Below, piece by piece: positions 25,501 through 35,905 of a DNA stretch of 64,000 bases (the stretch's first letter is position 1; each line of letters starts with the position of its first letter). Position numbers and translations under genes: made by a program. The stretch comes from Struthio camelus (taxonomy: Eukaryota; Chordata; Aves; Struthioniformes; Struthionidae). The notes beneath the pieces were generated by a model. That model saw only the letters and a list, made by a program, of their open reading frames with translations, was not told where the DNA came from and ran no database searches. The stretch is from the NCBI RefSeq assembly GCF_040807025.1, contig NC_090967.1, positions 7,370,001 through 7,434,000 on the forward strand, in the 5' to 3' direction.

Positions 25501-28500
25501 GGATCTGGCCCAGACAGGGCAGCAAAACCCCGCGGGGCCAGTCTGGGAGCAGAGGGCAAGATACGCGCCGCGCTTTCGATGCTGGCGGAGAACGCGCCGG
25601 GCCGAGATCAGCGTTATCCGGCTCAACCCCGACTCCTCGCTAGCAGCTGACTTCTGCAGGGAGGCGGGTACGGCTGCGCCCCTGCGAGCACGGCCTTCCT
25701 CGAGCGGCCGACTTGGGATCTTGGTCTGCGCGCACCGAGATGGACGCGGGGCTCCAGGCTGGCAGGGCACTCAGGCCGCGTACGTGCGGCACCGAGCCAT
25801 CAGCCCCGCTTTCCCCCCAAGGGCAACGTGGGCATTGGCCCTCCTGGCAGCGGCTGGATGTCGAGTCCTCGGTTCACCGGTCCCAGAAACGAGGAGGACA
25901 GAGATATTCCCATGGTACGGACAGAAAGGAAAACATCTCAGCCCCAATTTACCAGGAAAAAAAGCGTTTCTAGGGGTGCAGAGGGGAGTCGGGCATCTAG
26001 ATTTGACTGAGCTTTCAAGGTCACCCAGCAGATCTGCAGCAGAACCCGAAACCAAAGGCAGCGGGGAAAACCCAGGGAGCCCTCCCGGCTCGGCGCTGCA
26101 CCCCGACTCTCCCGGAGCCCCCGTCCCCGCCGCCGGGGCGGTCAGGCCGCGGGCACGCAGCCCTTCGGAGAAACCTGCTTCGCAGCTGGGGGCGAGAGAA
26201 ACAATCAAACAAACAAACAAATAATCTGTCCCCCCCGGATGGGGCTGCACATGCCGGAGGGTAGTGGAAGACACGTGCAGGGAAGGAATAAAACATCCAG
26301 AGGGGAAAAAAAGGAAGTCCCCTGTCACGCTCGAGAGGCGCCCAGCCAGCCAGCAGCTGCCGAATGGGAGCGGCCGGGGGCCGGCGAGCGCTCCAGCCCG
26401 GCGCGACCCGCTGCGCCGCGGGGCAGGGCCCGGGGCACAGCCGGCACCGCTCTCCCCAGCTCTGCGTCAGCTTGGATCAGCGTTAGAGAGTGCCCCAAGC
26501 GCACGAAACCTCTTTGCCTCCCTTCTCCTTAAATCCTAGGAGAGCGCAGGAGAGCCCACGCGGGGCTCGGGCTCCCGGCCCGCCTTCGCTCCGTCAGCGC
26601 CTGCGAGGCCGCGGCTCTCCTGCGCCGAGGGGACCGCCGGGCTGACCCGATCGTTACGCGCTAACACATATCGCTCTATCTTTTTAACGCATCTTTACTC
26701 TTGGGCTGCGGGGGGAAGTCAGCAGCAAGTTGGAGCACAGAGCTAAAAGGCAGGGGGTAAGGAAGTCATAAAGCATCCCCTGCCAAGAAGTCCTCGGGGA
26801 AGGCACCGACGGTAGCGCGGCGGAGGCCGTACCACACATCCTGCTCGCGCTCTCTGTTTACATTCCTCCTGCTCCTTCCCGGCGAGCAGGGCTGCTCCCG
26901 CGCGGCCGGGCCCAATCAGCTGGGCTGGAGCGCGTTCAAAAGCACGCGCTGGAGGGAGGCCAAGAGGAGCTCCCAGCCAAACGCTTAGCTGAGCAACCCC
27001 CTGGCCCGCATCCAGCGGCCGGGATCCAAACGCCGATACGTTTGCTGTCTGACATGCTCGGCACTGGGGAAAGCCTTTCCCCAGCCCCGGCGCTTCGTCT
27101 TCTCTCTTCCACCCACAACAGAGAGAAACATTCAGAAGCAAGAAGCTCTTCTCCCCGCTCTGGGTGCTTCCAACACGAGTGGTTGCACTGGGCTCTGCAG
27201 AAAACGGCTCTCCCTGCCGAAATCGGGGTTGCGCCGGAAAGCTGTTAGCTGCGACAGCGAAAGGGAGAGGGAAAGGGGGTACTCCAGCTCTCGGGCTCCG
27301 CAATTTGGGCGAAAAGGAGGGGACAAGAGGGGAAACGCACCAGGTCTTTAAACCCCTCTGCGAGTCTCGCTGCTCACAGCCCCATGCTGCCTGCTGTCCG
27401 GCGGGCCGGCCTCCTTGGAGGACTGCTGCTGCAGCAGCAGATCCCGTTCAGACTGACCGCTGGAAATTTCCACCCTCGCGCTGGGCGAGCGGGGTCAAAC
27501 GCCGCAGGGCGTCTATAAATCACTCCGAGAGCATGCCGCCGTTGCCCACCTGCTCCAGAGGAGCCGCCAGGGCCTCGGCCCTTGGCAAGGGCTCCCCGAG
27601 CCGGCGCGGAGGCCGAGGGCTGGCTAACCGACGGCCGGGCAGATCCTCAAGGTCCTCACCCTGCCCTGCAGAAATCCACGTGGCTCCGAGTTCGGTCACG
27701 CTGGCTTTACACCAGCCGAGGGCCGATCCACAAAGTGTCATACTTGAGAGCCTCGTGCAACCACCGAGGTGAAAACAGCAAACAGAGCGGCCGCATTCGT
27801 TAGACCCCAAGCCCTAAAACTGCTCTTAAACGTTGATTGCTGGGAACAAGATCTGGGTCCTCAGCAGAGCGAGATCCCGGAGAGAACGTGCGTGAGTCTG
27901 GAAAGACACTAACATGGTGACAAACAGGAAGATCACAGCTGCGGTATCTAAAAGCCTTTTCACAGATAAAAAGATTACGTCCCCCACTCTCTAATTACAG
28001 GAAGTACAAAAGAGAAAAACCACAAGAAGAAAGAGAGACGATGCATCACTGGGAGGTGAGGATATGTACGCGCTTGAGACAACACAGGAAAAGTTTGGTG
28101 TATTTTTAAAAACCCACACGTACGTTAGAGTTACGGAGGAACCAGCAGAGCCTCTAAAAATGCTGATGCTCCACTGCAGCAGCGCTCGGAGGGCTGCTCC
28201 GAGGAAAGGGCTGCCAAGCAGATGGTGCCGGAGATCGGGCCCTTCCCGCCCGGCGGCACTACCCTTCTGCCGCCTCCCCGCGCCACGCTGGCTTCCCACC
28301 TCCGCGACTGTCCCAGGCCAGCACGGGCCAGGGCAGCGGGTCCCACCTCCGCCAGGTTTGTGCTCGGGGACGCAAGGCGGAGCTCGGTGACGAGACGGCT
28401 GCGGCCCACGGTCTTCGGGCATGCTTGTGCCACGGCCAGGAGGGACCAGGGCAGCCCTTGCAGACACCCTTGGCTTGCCAAAGCTTCCCGGCTCAGGCAC

Positions 28501-31500
28501 GGAGGCCAGGCTGGAGAGAGCTGGGTATGAAAAGCAACTACCTGGCTTCTTGGACGTATGCTCACGCACCTCCCCTGCACTTGTGCTCTTCCCTCGCTGG
28601 CTCAGAGCGGCCCGCACAAGCTCCTGTTATACCCTCAGCACGGCGCCTGCTCCGCGCATCCCTCGACTTCCACCGGGAGGTTACAAGACGAGGAGACGAC
28701 CACTGCTGCCCGGGGAGGAAAGGAGGGCCCAGAGCACGCTCAGGATGTTCCTCTCCCTGCCCCCAACGCACCGTGAAATTCTTGAAAACCCGGCCGTATC
28801 CTGCTGAGGCGCTTGGAGTTGTGCAAGAGCTTCCAGCTAAGGGTGGCAGTTTTCCTCCTCGTCACAGAAAGGCAGAAGAGGACAGAAGCTCCCCTCCCTC
28901 CTCCCGGCGCAGGACAGAAACCGAGGGCTGCTGCTCGGCGGGGAGCGCGCAGGAAGGCGGCCGCGCTCGGCTTTGCTGCCGCTCTCGCGGGCGCTTTCCC
29001 TGCCAGCCCCGCTCTGCCGAAGCCAGCGCTGCCCCGGCACCCAGATGTGCCGGCGGCCCAGCTGGAGGCAACCCCGGCCCTTCGTGGGAGCCGGCCGAGG
29101 GGGCAGGGACGGTCGCACCCCTCCCGAAAAGCAGCCGTGCACCAGCCTCCTGCCGCCTCGGCTTCTCCATCTGGGTCCCATCTGCTGCTGTTTGCTCTCG
29201 CCCCCTCCCCCAGCCCTAAACTCAGATGTACTTAAACACATACATCAAAGGAGCCTCTGGCAGCCTCTGGGGAGTCCTGCTTTAAGCACATTTCCTTCTA
29301 TTAGCCAACAGCTTAGGGATTCAATACCCCGCGCTGACCAATCGCCAGGAGAGGGGAAGGAGCAAGGCTCGGCTTCCCCCGAGCCAGGCTTAGCAAACAA
29401 GGAGGAAGACGACCCAGAAGGCAAAACCGGGGGGAGCCGGGGGCTTTTAGACAGTTTCTCCCGCGTTTCACTCTTCAGTCCTATTTTGGAGGCAGCAACA
29501 AGGCAGCTCTGCCCCAGCGCCGGCGCGGCTCTGGGCCGCCGGGTTTCGGCACGCAGCTGCCTGCCCTCGCCCGGCAGCGGCCACCCAGGGCAGGGCAGGA
29601 GGGGACCCTGCGGGCGCCTGCACAGCGTCCCTGCCCCGGGTTTCACCAGGGCGTTAGCACTGCAGCAAGGTGTTAAACCTGCTACTGTTCACCCAGCTTG
29701 ATCAGCAGAGAACTTCAGCACATGTCTAACTGCACGGACAGGAGCAGTCCCGTCAGGTAGGAAAGGCCTCTACCATCCGATCTCTACTGTAATAGGGAGC
29801 AGCCAAAGGATTAAAACCCCCAAGAAACCTGATGTTTTCTCTGTAAGAACCAAGGCAGCTCACTTCGAGAGGAAAGCTGCCACAGACAGCATCCCCAGAC
29901 ACGTCATGTACCCGCATCAGGGTGGAGATCGCGAGCAGGCTCCGGGTGCATCCCCCAGCGCAGCCCCGGCACTTCGCACGTGCTCCCTCGACTTTGCTGC
30001 TGCCCTTGCAGGTGGCACCCCAGCCCCGAGCGAGTCACGCTCTCCCAACGACGCAAGGACAGGTGGAGGAGCCGACCCAGAGGAGCGCCCTGCAAGGAGG
30101 GGTAGGACACGGAAAGGGGAAGCACACGCATGTCTACAGGGACCTACTTGCTTGAACTGCTCCTCGTAGGTCCAGTCGCCGTGGTCAGGCGCCGGCTGCG
30201 GGAGCTGCGAGTGGCCCTGGTGGCTCAGTCCGGACGACAGCCGCTCCTGCCCGCCCGGCAGCCTCTGCGGGTCGCCCCGGTAGTGCTGAGGGGCCTGTGG
30301 CTTGCGGAGCAGCAAGGATCCCGGGCCTGTACGCGCCGCCTCTGCAGAGCTGAGCCCTTCCTCTCCCATGTCTTCATCCTCCTCGTAATCTTCCTCTTCC
30401 TCCTCCTCCTCCTCCTCTTCTTCCTCCTCCTCCTCCTCCTCACCTAGGTCCTCTTCAAAGTCTTCTTCATCCCATTTGCCTTTCCTAGAGCAGGGGAGAG
30501 AGCAAATATCTCCTTATTGCACTAGGATCTGTGGAGAGGATGCATGGTGTCCCCTGCCTCCTCCATCACCCCAGATCTCTGTGGAGACCTTCTCCTGAAG
30601 CGGCCCAGCTCTCCTAAGCCCACAGGCGCCTGCAGCTGCAGAGGACATCCTACGCCTCAGTGGCCCAGCACCACGACCAGACCTGATCCCTCCAGCCCAT
30701 TACTGGGAAGAGGAGCTGGGAGGATGTTTCCATGAGCCTCCCCATTTCCAATCACCTTCTCCCTGTCCTAGGGCAGCATCTGAACATGATCCGTCTCTCT
30801 GTGTCCCAAGAGCAGTCATGATTTTGTGGACCAGTGAGCTCCCTGCAGCACCTGCCCCAGCCTCTCCTGAGCTCTCCTGGCTGTCTTGTGACGTGCCAGG
30901 TGCTGTACGAACCCAGCCCAGACCCAGCCTCCTCCAGCAGCTCAGTGTTCCTGCACCACGGACCCTGAACAGCTGTTCTCATACTTGAAGCAGCTCTTCA
31001 GGCTAGTCCTGGGAACACCCAAACAGGATACAGAGAAGGCTGCAGGACAGCTCTTCCCACAGCCGGGCCCAGCAAGACCCCTGAAACACCCTACATCAAT
31101 GGGTGGTGGCCTTTTAATGGCATCTTCTTCTCCCAGCACCCCAGGACAACGTGTCCAGAAGCAAGGAGAGCCCTTGACAGATGGCTCCCACGCCTGTTCC
31201 CTGCCCAAGAGAGGATACAGGCTGGAGCAAGCAGCAGCAACAAGCCTGCATAATTTAAAGCAAGACCAGGATCCTCTGTCATGGTCCCACATGGCTCCCT
31301 GGCAAGAGATGAAATTTCGCCCCATGTCAGCCTGTGACAAAGAATCACGGCTGCCGAGCAAGCTCTGGGTCTGCCCCTGCATGGGGCAGAGCAGGGAGAC
31401 AGGCCACAGCCTCCATCCTCCCGCACGCTCCTGTTCGCAGTCCTCTCCCAGCACACGAGTCCGACCAGAGACAACGTTGCTAATCCCAGTGCTCACCCCC

Positions 31501-32324
31501 AAAGGCGATGGCCCACATCCTGGCAGAGCGCCCAGCGCCAGCGTCTTGGAGTGCTGCCTTTAGGGGAAAAACCACCGATCCAAACCTGCTGCCTGCCACC
31601 CATGCAAAAGCACTGCTGCTCTCTGGCACTTCTTGTTCCAGGATGTCTTGATTTCACTAACCTATTCTCCCTGAGCTGATCCGCATAAATCTGCCTGCTT
31701 AACATAAAACACACACACATCTCCCAGCCACCTTCCCACCAGCAATGACCACTCTGTCCTGCTCCAGAGAGCTCCCAAAGGGAGATGGCTCCTAGCCCCA
31801 AACTTGCCTTGCCAACAACTCACTGGGGCCAGACCACGTTATTGAAGCATCCCCTGAAATCCATAAAAGCTGTTAATTTACGTGTGCCAGCATACTCACA
31901 GATCCTCCTCTTCCTCAGAGCCCATCTCCTGCTGGTATCCACCATCCTCCTCCTCTTCCTCTCCCCGCTCTTCCTCCTCCGAGGCCTGGCTCTCATCCGA
32001 CAACCCCGGGCTGGACGAGTGGCTGAGGCCGGCGGCTGCTGCCCGCATAGCAGCCAGGGCAGCCATCTGCGCTCGTTGGATGTGCGCGCTCTCCGGCTCT
32101 GCTCCTTCCTCGGAGGGGGTCGGGGCTGGATCCGGGCCGCGGCCCCGAGGCAGCGGCGGGGTGCCGGCAGGGAGGGCGGCGTTCTGCCCCGGGGCCGGCG
32201 GGGGCTGCGCCGGCGGCGGCGTGGAGCGCTGCTGCTGCTGCTCCTGCTGCCGCGCTTCCAGCGCCTGCTGCAGCCGCGCTCGCTGCTGCCGCTGCAGGTT
32301 CTCCATCACCGCCTGCAGCTTCAT
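1..32324 (-). CDS. ARID3A: ARID3A (Bright/DRIL1), AT-rich interaction domain transcription factor, 5' part
   Basis: The coding exons on the minus strand are 32324-31900, 30484-30148, 3520-3448 and 116-1. Together they give 317 codons, and the frame is kept at every junction. The protein starts MKLQAVMENLQRQQRAR, the hallmark ARID3A N-terminus. A Gln/Pro-rich stretch follows, then the conserved block AHIQRAQMAALAAMRAAAAG, a long acidic region (residues about 115-190), and the start of the ARID domain (DWTYEEQFKQ, LYELDGDPKRKEF, then TPVNRIPIMAKQVLDLY to INKKLW). The family binds AT-rich DNA in the nucleus through the ARID helix-turn-helix. The mammalian protein activates immunoglobulin heavy-chain transcription and acts in haematopoiesis and E2F control. 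The remainder of the ARID, the REKLES oligomerisation domain and the 3' UTR lie left of base 1. The 26.6-kb intron before the ARID is strikingly large for this compact locus. Identification is by recognised family sequence and synteny. Confidence 0.96.
1490..1535. repeat. (CG)n(CA)n microsatellite
   Basis: About four CG units run directly into about 19 CA units. The array is alternating purine-pyrimidine throughout, so it has Z-DNA potential. It is a likely length-polymorphic marker in ARID3A intron 4. Confidence 0.95.
2531..2557. repeat. TA/GCAT-rich simple repeat
   Basis: A short alternating purine-pyrimidine tract (TGCATGCATATATGTATATA and on) in otherwise unique intronic DNA. Confidence 0.7.
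3448..3520 (-). CDS. ARID3A: ARID3A exon 4, ARID helix 1-2
   Basis: This 73-bp exon encodes residues 255-278 plus one base, LYELDGDPKRKEFLDDLFSF then MQKR. It lies between acceptor GTGCGCAG (AG at 3522-3521) and donor GTGAGC (3447-3442). It is part of the ARID fold and is nearly identical to the family sequence; a Gly replaces the Asp of human DDD. Confidence 0.95.
3521..6949 (-). other. ARID3A intron 3, 3' portion, moderate GC
   Basis: Unique intronic sequence with few CpGs compared with the following block. I find no tRNA, snRNA or recognisable protein-coding exon. Open frames here lack known motifs and have no supporting splice structure. Confidence 0.7.
7191..7198 (+). promoter_or_regulatory. 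TATAAATA motif at CpG-island edge
   Basis: A plus-strand TATA-like motif preceded by GAGAGGGGGC at the edge of the first dense CpG island. It would drive transcription antisense to ARID3A. The motif match is the only evidence. Confidence 0.2.
9462..9545. other. AT-rich island, candidate conserved regulatory element
   Basis: A sharp drop in GC between CpG islands. It carries homeodomain-type cores (TGATTAG, ATTTATTAAAAG, TTCATTCAATT) and a TATAAAAG. Such islands in a GC-rich intron are typical of enhancers; conservation cannot be checked here. Confidence 0.35.
11955..12010. other. AT-rich island, candidate regulatory element
   Basis: It contains CAGATGG (E-box CANNTG), CCAATAGATCTATAATTAAG and GGAGGAATTAGG, that is, an E-box beside AT-hook and homeodomain-type sequences within GC-rich intron. 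Confidence 0.3.
12560..12568 (-). promoter_or_regulatory. Consensus TATA box (TATATAAAG), possible internal ARID3A promoter
   Basis: A strong TATA match on the minus strand inside CpG-rich intron 3, oriented toward the ARID exons. A perfect 5' splice site (AAG|GTAAGT, boundary 11660/11659) lies 0.9 kb downstream in the same orientation. No transcript evidence is available. Confidence 0.3.
18655..18760. other. AT-rich island, candidate regulatory element
   Basis: It contains CATATG (E-box), ATGTAAATGATC (POU-like), AGATGAGTCACC (AP-1/MAF-like TGAGTCA) and TTTAAATT in a 100-bp low-GC patch flanked by CpG-rich sequence. Confidence 0.3.
19354..19390 (-). repeat. MIR-type SINE fragment
   Basis: The phrase ACAGATGGGGAAACTGAGGC is diagnostic of the reverse strand of MIR/core-SINE elements. 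Only a short piece survives. Confidence 0.65.
19552..19581. repeat. (GACG)n microsatellite
   Basis: About seven tandem GACG units in a CpG-dense context, so every unit carries a CpG. Confidence 0.95.
19640..19775 (-). repeat. MIR-type SINE fragment
   Basis: It contains ATTTACAGACAAG, CAGGCACAGAGAGATTAAG, TGACTTATTCGAAAGGTCAC, AGCAGGTCAGTAGCTGAGC and CCCGGGCTCCTGG, the ordered landmarks of an antisense MIR core. It has the same orientation as the fragment 270 bp to its left. Confidence 0.8.
20028..20044. repeat. Poly(T) tract
   Basis: Seventeen T followed by AATAAA. No retroposed sequence is recognisable upstream. Confidence 0.85.
21420..21465. other. AT-rich island, candidate regulatory element
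   Basis: It contains CTAATGTAATAAAGCC, CTAATCAATATTTTAAAG and GTAAATGG directly at the edge of a dense CpG island. Motifs are of homeodomain and AT-hook type. Confidence 0.3.
21885..22040. other. AT-rich island, candidate regulatory element
   Basis: A 150-bp low-GC block with AATAAATTTGG, TTTAATATTAATAAGAG and a short A-run. It is the longest AT-rich segment within the CpG-rich part of intron 3. Confidence 0.3.
25990..26056 (-). repeat. Degraded MIR-like fragment
   Basis: TTCAAGGTCACCCAGCAGATC followed by GCAGCAGAACCCGAA resembles the antisense MIR core (AAGGTCACACAGC...GCAGAGC). Divergent and short. Confidence 0.45.
29701..30147 (-). other. ARID3A intron 3, 5' end
   Basis: Unique sequence next to the exon 3 donor. 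Nothing recognisable beyond the splice site. Confidence 0.6.
30148..30484 (-). CDS. ARID3A: ARID3A exon 3, acidic region and start of ARID
   Basis: The acceptor is CTCTAG (AG at 30486-30485) and the donor is GTAGGT (30147-30142). The exon encodes residues 142-254. KGKWDEEDFEEDLG is followed by an almost pure glutamate run of about 18 residues built on GAG/GAA codons, then DYEEDEDMGEE, a Ser/Gly/Gln-rich linker, and DWTYEEQFKQ at the first ARID helix. The phase-2 entry codon (CT plus G, Leu) joins exon 2 correctly. Confidence 0.94.
30380..30442 (-). repeat. (GAG/GAA)n trinucleotide repeat in ARID3A coding sequence
   Basis: An in-frame trinucleotide tract encoding the glutamate run of exon 3. 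It is mostly GAG with scattered GAA interruptions, so it is moderately stabilised but likely length-variable. Confidence 0.9.
30485..31899 (-). other. ARID3A intron 2
   Basis: Unique intronic sequence of 1.4 kb. I recognise no repeat, RNA or coding exon in it. Confidence 0.8.
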
Positions 32325-32954
32325 GGCTCTGCCGGCGGGCGGCAGGTCCCTGGGGGGGCGGGGGGCAGTGCACCCGAGGGGCAATGCCCGGGAGACGCGG
32401 GGGGCCGAGGGGGCAGCGCCCGGCAGGCTGCAGCGCTCCAGCGGGGCTGGAGGCCAAGGCTGGGCGAGGCAGGGAGGTCCAAGGGGGGCAGCCCTGCGAG
32501 GAGGCGGCCGGGAGCCCAGGAGGGCGAGCGCAGCAGAGGCACGCAGGAGGTCTGCAACGCCTCCGAGGTGTCGGGGCACAAATCGCCCGCTGCGGCCAGG
32601 GTAGAAGAATGTGCCTCCCCGTCCTCCCCGAGTTTTTCCCTGATGTTTCCTTTGCTTGATAGCTCCTGCAGGAGACACGGGGCACAGGGATGCTCTGCTG
32701 TCTTCAGGCGCACGGAGCGCAGGGCTGTCTCCGTTAGCTGAATGCACCCCAGGCAGGCACCAAAATCTCCGCAGGCTCAACAGGCAGCTGCTGCAGCCTG
32801 GCACATGGCTCCTTCCCTTGCCTACCAGGCACTTTCTGGGGTGGGTTGCAGCCTCTGGATCCCACCCGGCGTCCCCTGCTCGGCTGCGGCACGGGGCCAG
32901 GCCTCCCTAGACCTTGGCTAGTTCAGCTTCTGCCAGGCGTTGGCGCAAACCTGT
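31900..32954 (-). CDS. ARID3A: ARID3A exon 2 (5' UTR 32954-32325, CDS 32324-31900)
   Basis: The exon opens after a strong acceptor, a pyrimidine tract ending CTCCCCAG with the AG at 32956-32955, and closes at donor GTGAGT (31899-31894). ATG is at 32324-32322 with G at -3. The exon encodes residues 1-141 plus two bases of a Leu codon: a glutamine-rich helix, a Pro/Gln linker, the conserved QRAQMAALAAMRAAAAG motif and a Ser/Glu acidic stretch. The upstream frame stays open for about 160 codons but contains no in-frame ATG, so this ATG is the natural start. Confidence 0.93.
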
Positions 32955-33543
32955 CTGGGGAGAGGGCGAGAAAGCACACGAGAAGGTTAGCAAGACCTGG
33001 CAGAGGGGGCCGCCTGCCCGCAGGAGACCACGAGCAGGAAGGAGTTAAAGACAACCCAGGAGCCTCATTAATCTTGAGCTAATGAGATAGGGAGGCTGGG
33101 CCATGCTGCTCGGAGGGGGAAGGGGAGCTCCGCGGCCTGCTGGACAGGCTGCTCTGCGATAGCCCTGCCTGGCCCTCCAGGCAGCTCGGATACCAGCCGC
33201 CTGCAGATAACAGACCCCGCTCCCAGGCCCTCCGCGGGGCCTGGCAATTCCCCGGGGGGCTGCAGCCAGCCGGAGACCAGCAGGGAGGATACTAGGAGAG
33301 CTGGTCGCGCGCCCGCCAGCACGTCCCCTCCGTGCAGCCACGCGGGCGCGATCCCTGCCCCAGCGCGTGCCGGAGACGGGAGGAGGCAGCACCCGCCCGA
33401 GGGCACGCTGCAAGTCGGAGGGGGAGCGCACGGCTCTGCCCCTGTCCCCAGAGCAGCTCTCCAGCTGCCTGAGCCACCGGCCCTTCCAGACTGCTGGGGC
33501 AGGAGGCAGCTGCCTCCAGGCCTTGCTTTTGGCACCTCCTCGC

Positions 33544-33578
33544 ACGGAGAGCGTGGCATCCGGAGAGCGTGGCATCCG
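33544..33578. repeat. Tandem duplication of a 17-bp unit
   Basis: GGAGAGCGTGGCATCCG is present twice head to tail. Confidence 0.85.
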
Positions 33579-35774
33579 GGGGCCGGCTCCGCACGGCGGA
33601 GGGAGCCTCTCCCAGGGCCACAGCAGGTTCCCAAAGCGCAGAGGAACCCGCACGTTTCCAGGGGCTCTGCTGCAGCCTCCCGCTAGACGGGCAGGGACAG
33701 ACGCCAACAACAGCTTACTTGCTCTTTGAAACCTCTACAAACACGTCTACTATGAGATGCCACCTCCAAATCCCGTCTGCATTTCCTTCCCTGCTTTCCC
33801 AAGCATTTGAGGGATGCGAGTCTTCCCGGGGTGAAGCAAGGCTGAGAGCAATTTAACTCTGCTTTAATCCAAGCATAAACCGCCAGCATGTGCTAAAGAA
33901 ACGATCAAATTATAGTTAAGCACCTTCAAAGTGGCTCTGAAACAACAAAACCCCAGAGCACGACACAGCTTGGCCCAGCTTCAGACTGCAATCGCCAGGA
34001 TCGTGCTGAGCCCATGCAGCATCCGGAGCGCAGGTGGGACGCCCTGCCTACACCCGTGCGGGAGCACGTCGGATCAGAAGAGTGCTTCCCGCCCGCTTCA
34101 GAGCTCTGTTTTGCACCAGTACAATTAAAAACCCTTCCACAGGCCAAGCCAGCTTTGACAGAGCAACAGGACTACTCTACATTTCCTCTCCTCTGGCGGG
34201 AGCCCAGGAAAAGCACAGCTTTGGTATCAGTCAGAATTAGGGGCAGCAGGAACATGCCGGCTCCCTTCCACGCACAGCAGCCTGCGTTCGCCTTGACACA
34301 ATCTCCTCTACGCTCCAGTTCCTGCGGACGAAGGTGGGGAGGGAGCTTGCCGTGCCTCGACTGAGCCACAGTAATTCCATGTATGGGCATTCGCTCTCCA
34401 GCGCAAACGCCTTGTTTCTGCTGAGCTTGGAGCCTGCTCCCACCGCGGGCTCATCAGAGCATCCGTGCTCCAAGGTATTTAGGAGAGCACTGCCGTTTGG
34501 GACAGTTCAGCCCGGAGCAGCGTTTCTTTCCAAAGCAGCCCTCGGCCTGTCCGTGAGCCGTGCGCTGCGGCGCTCCAGCTGCAGCGCTTCCAAGGACAGG
34601 GAATCCCCCGCCGCTGCCGGAGCCCAGCGACGAGAGCAGGGCCCCGACTGCGCGGAGAGACTCCCGCAAACGGCACCGAGCGCTTCACGCCTTCTGAAGC
34701 GCAGGGCAAGACCGACCTTCGCCGAGGACCCGTGGGGGGACGGAGCCGAGCGGGAGCCAGGGCCTTATCCAGGGACTTGGGCAGATGGCTACGAGCTGCC
34801 TGATTGACAGGGGAGAAAACAGAAGGAGCAAAGATGTTGTGGGAGCTCTGGTGGCAGGCAAGACTGAATCTCCCTCCTCCACTCAGACGTGGATCCAGAA
34901 AGGGAAGTGAGACGAAGCCTGCTGAGCTGCAGGGAGCGCGGCTGGCCCGGCACAGGCTCTCGTGCAGATACGACCAGGGAAACACGGCCATCCATCCTCT
35001 TGCAGCTGATCTGCGCACAGTCCCCACTGCTCAGCCCTCTCCCTCGCACACGACCTGCCAGGGGAGCCGCTTATAGCGTCATTTGTCACTTTGCTAATCC
35101 CTTCTGATTAAAAAAAAACGGAGGCATTTGATACGGCACCGTTTGACTCAAAAAGGGAGTGAGGGTTCCCACGAGCAGCTGCCCCCGGGGCAGGAGCTTG
35201 CAGAGGGAAGGCGGCTGCGGACCGGTAGCAGCACGTCTGCCAGGGACGTCCGTCCCCAGCCCCGTCCTTCCTCCCGCGGCCGGAGGGAGCGGGAGCCAGT
35301 TCCTGGGAGATGCACGTCCCCCGGGAGCCCTGCCACGGCGCCGGGGCTCCAGCGCACCCGCTCCTCCCGCCGGAGCTGACGGACGGGCACTCCTGCGCAG
35401 GGGAACCGGCAACTACGGCGCAATCCCATTTATGCTGGAAAGGGGAAATCATTTCACGCGCACGGCAGTGCCAGCGCAGCTGCCGCTGCAGATTGGGCAG
35501 TCAGATTACGCCCCGCTTCCCCCATAGCGTCGTTGCAAGAGTGGCTGCATCCGTTTGCAAACCTGTCTTTCTCTCCTCGCTCTCTTGCTGGCAAACAGGC
35601 TGCCGCCGCCACCAGCCTCCGGGCCGGCAGCACCCCGGCTCCCCGACAGCGTCGCAGCCTCCAAGCCCGGCCAGGACCGGCGTTGGGGCTGCAGGAGCGG
35701 GAGCAGCAGCCCCGTGCTGGCCACGAGCGAAGGCGTCCGGGCAGGGGGCTTCCCTTTGCAGCAGGGCCGCTGCC

Positions 35775-35905
35775 CGGCCGGCTGACCTCTGCCCGTGCCT
35801 CAGTTTCCCCTCCTACCCGTATCATCTCCATCTTGTCTGTTCAGATCACAAGCGTTTTGGGGCAGGGATCCTCCCTTATCTGCATACGCAGGGCTGAAGA
35901 CATGG
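35775..35905 (+). repeat. Ancient reptile-type tRNA-SINE / MIR-like remnant
   Basis: Landmarks in order are TGCCTCAGTTTCCCCTCC, a short spacer, CTTGTCTGTTCAGAT, AAGCGTTTTGGGGCAGGGA and GACATGGGGCCCC. From memory, turtle and archosaur SINEs share this tail (TTTGGGGCAGGGA ... CAATGGGGCCC). Divergence is substantial, so the copy is old. Confidence 0.6.

Larger units (their letters stand above)
6950..29700. other. Extended CpG-rich domain inside ARID3A intron 3
   Basis: CpG and GC density are those of a CpG island through most of 22 kb. The densest parts are at about 7.0-8.15, 9.1-9.45, 10.05-11.4, 13.6-14.9, 15.6-17.5, 18.2-18.5, 18.8-21.4 and 24.2-26.7 kb. AT-rich islands of 60-200 bp separate them. 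Many long open frames exist on both strands, as expected at this GC, but none shows a protein domain. The likely content is regulatory DNA, possibly with unannotated non-coding transcripts. Confidence 0.65.

Noticed and set aside
6950-29700. Many open frames of 150-460 codons in the CpG-rich intron
   Set aside because: Stop codons are scarce at this GC content. The products are Arg/Ala/Pro/Gly-rich with no domain, on both strands, overlapping one another.
32325-32804. 160-codon in-frame extension upstream of the ARID3A ATG
   Set aside because: It begins only with GTG, contains no in-frame ATG, and its composition is that of a GC-rich 5' UTR.
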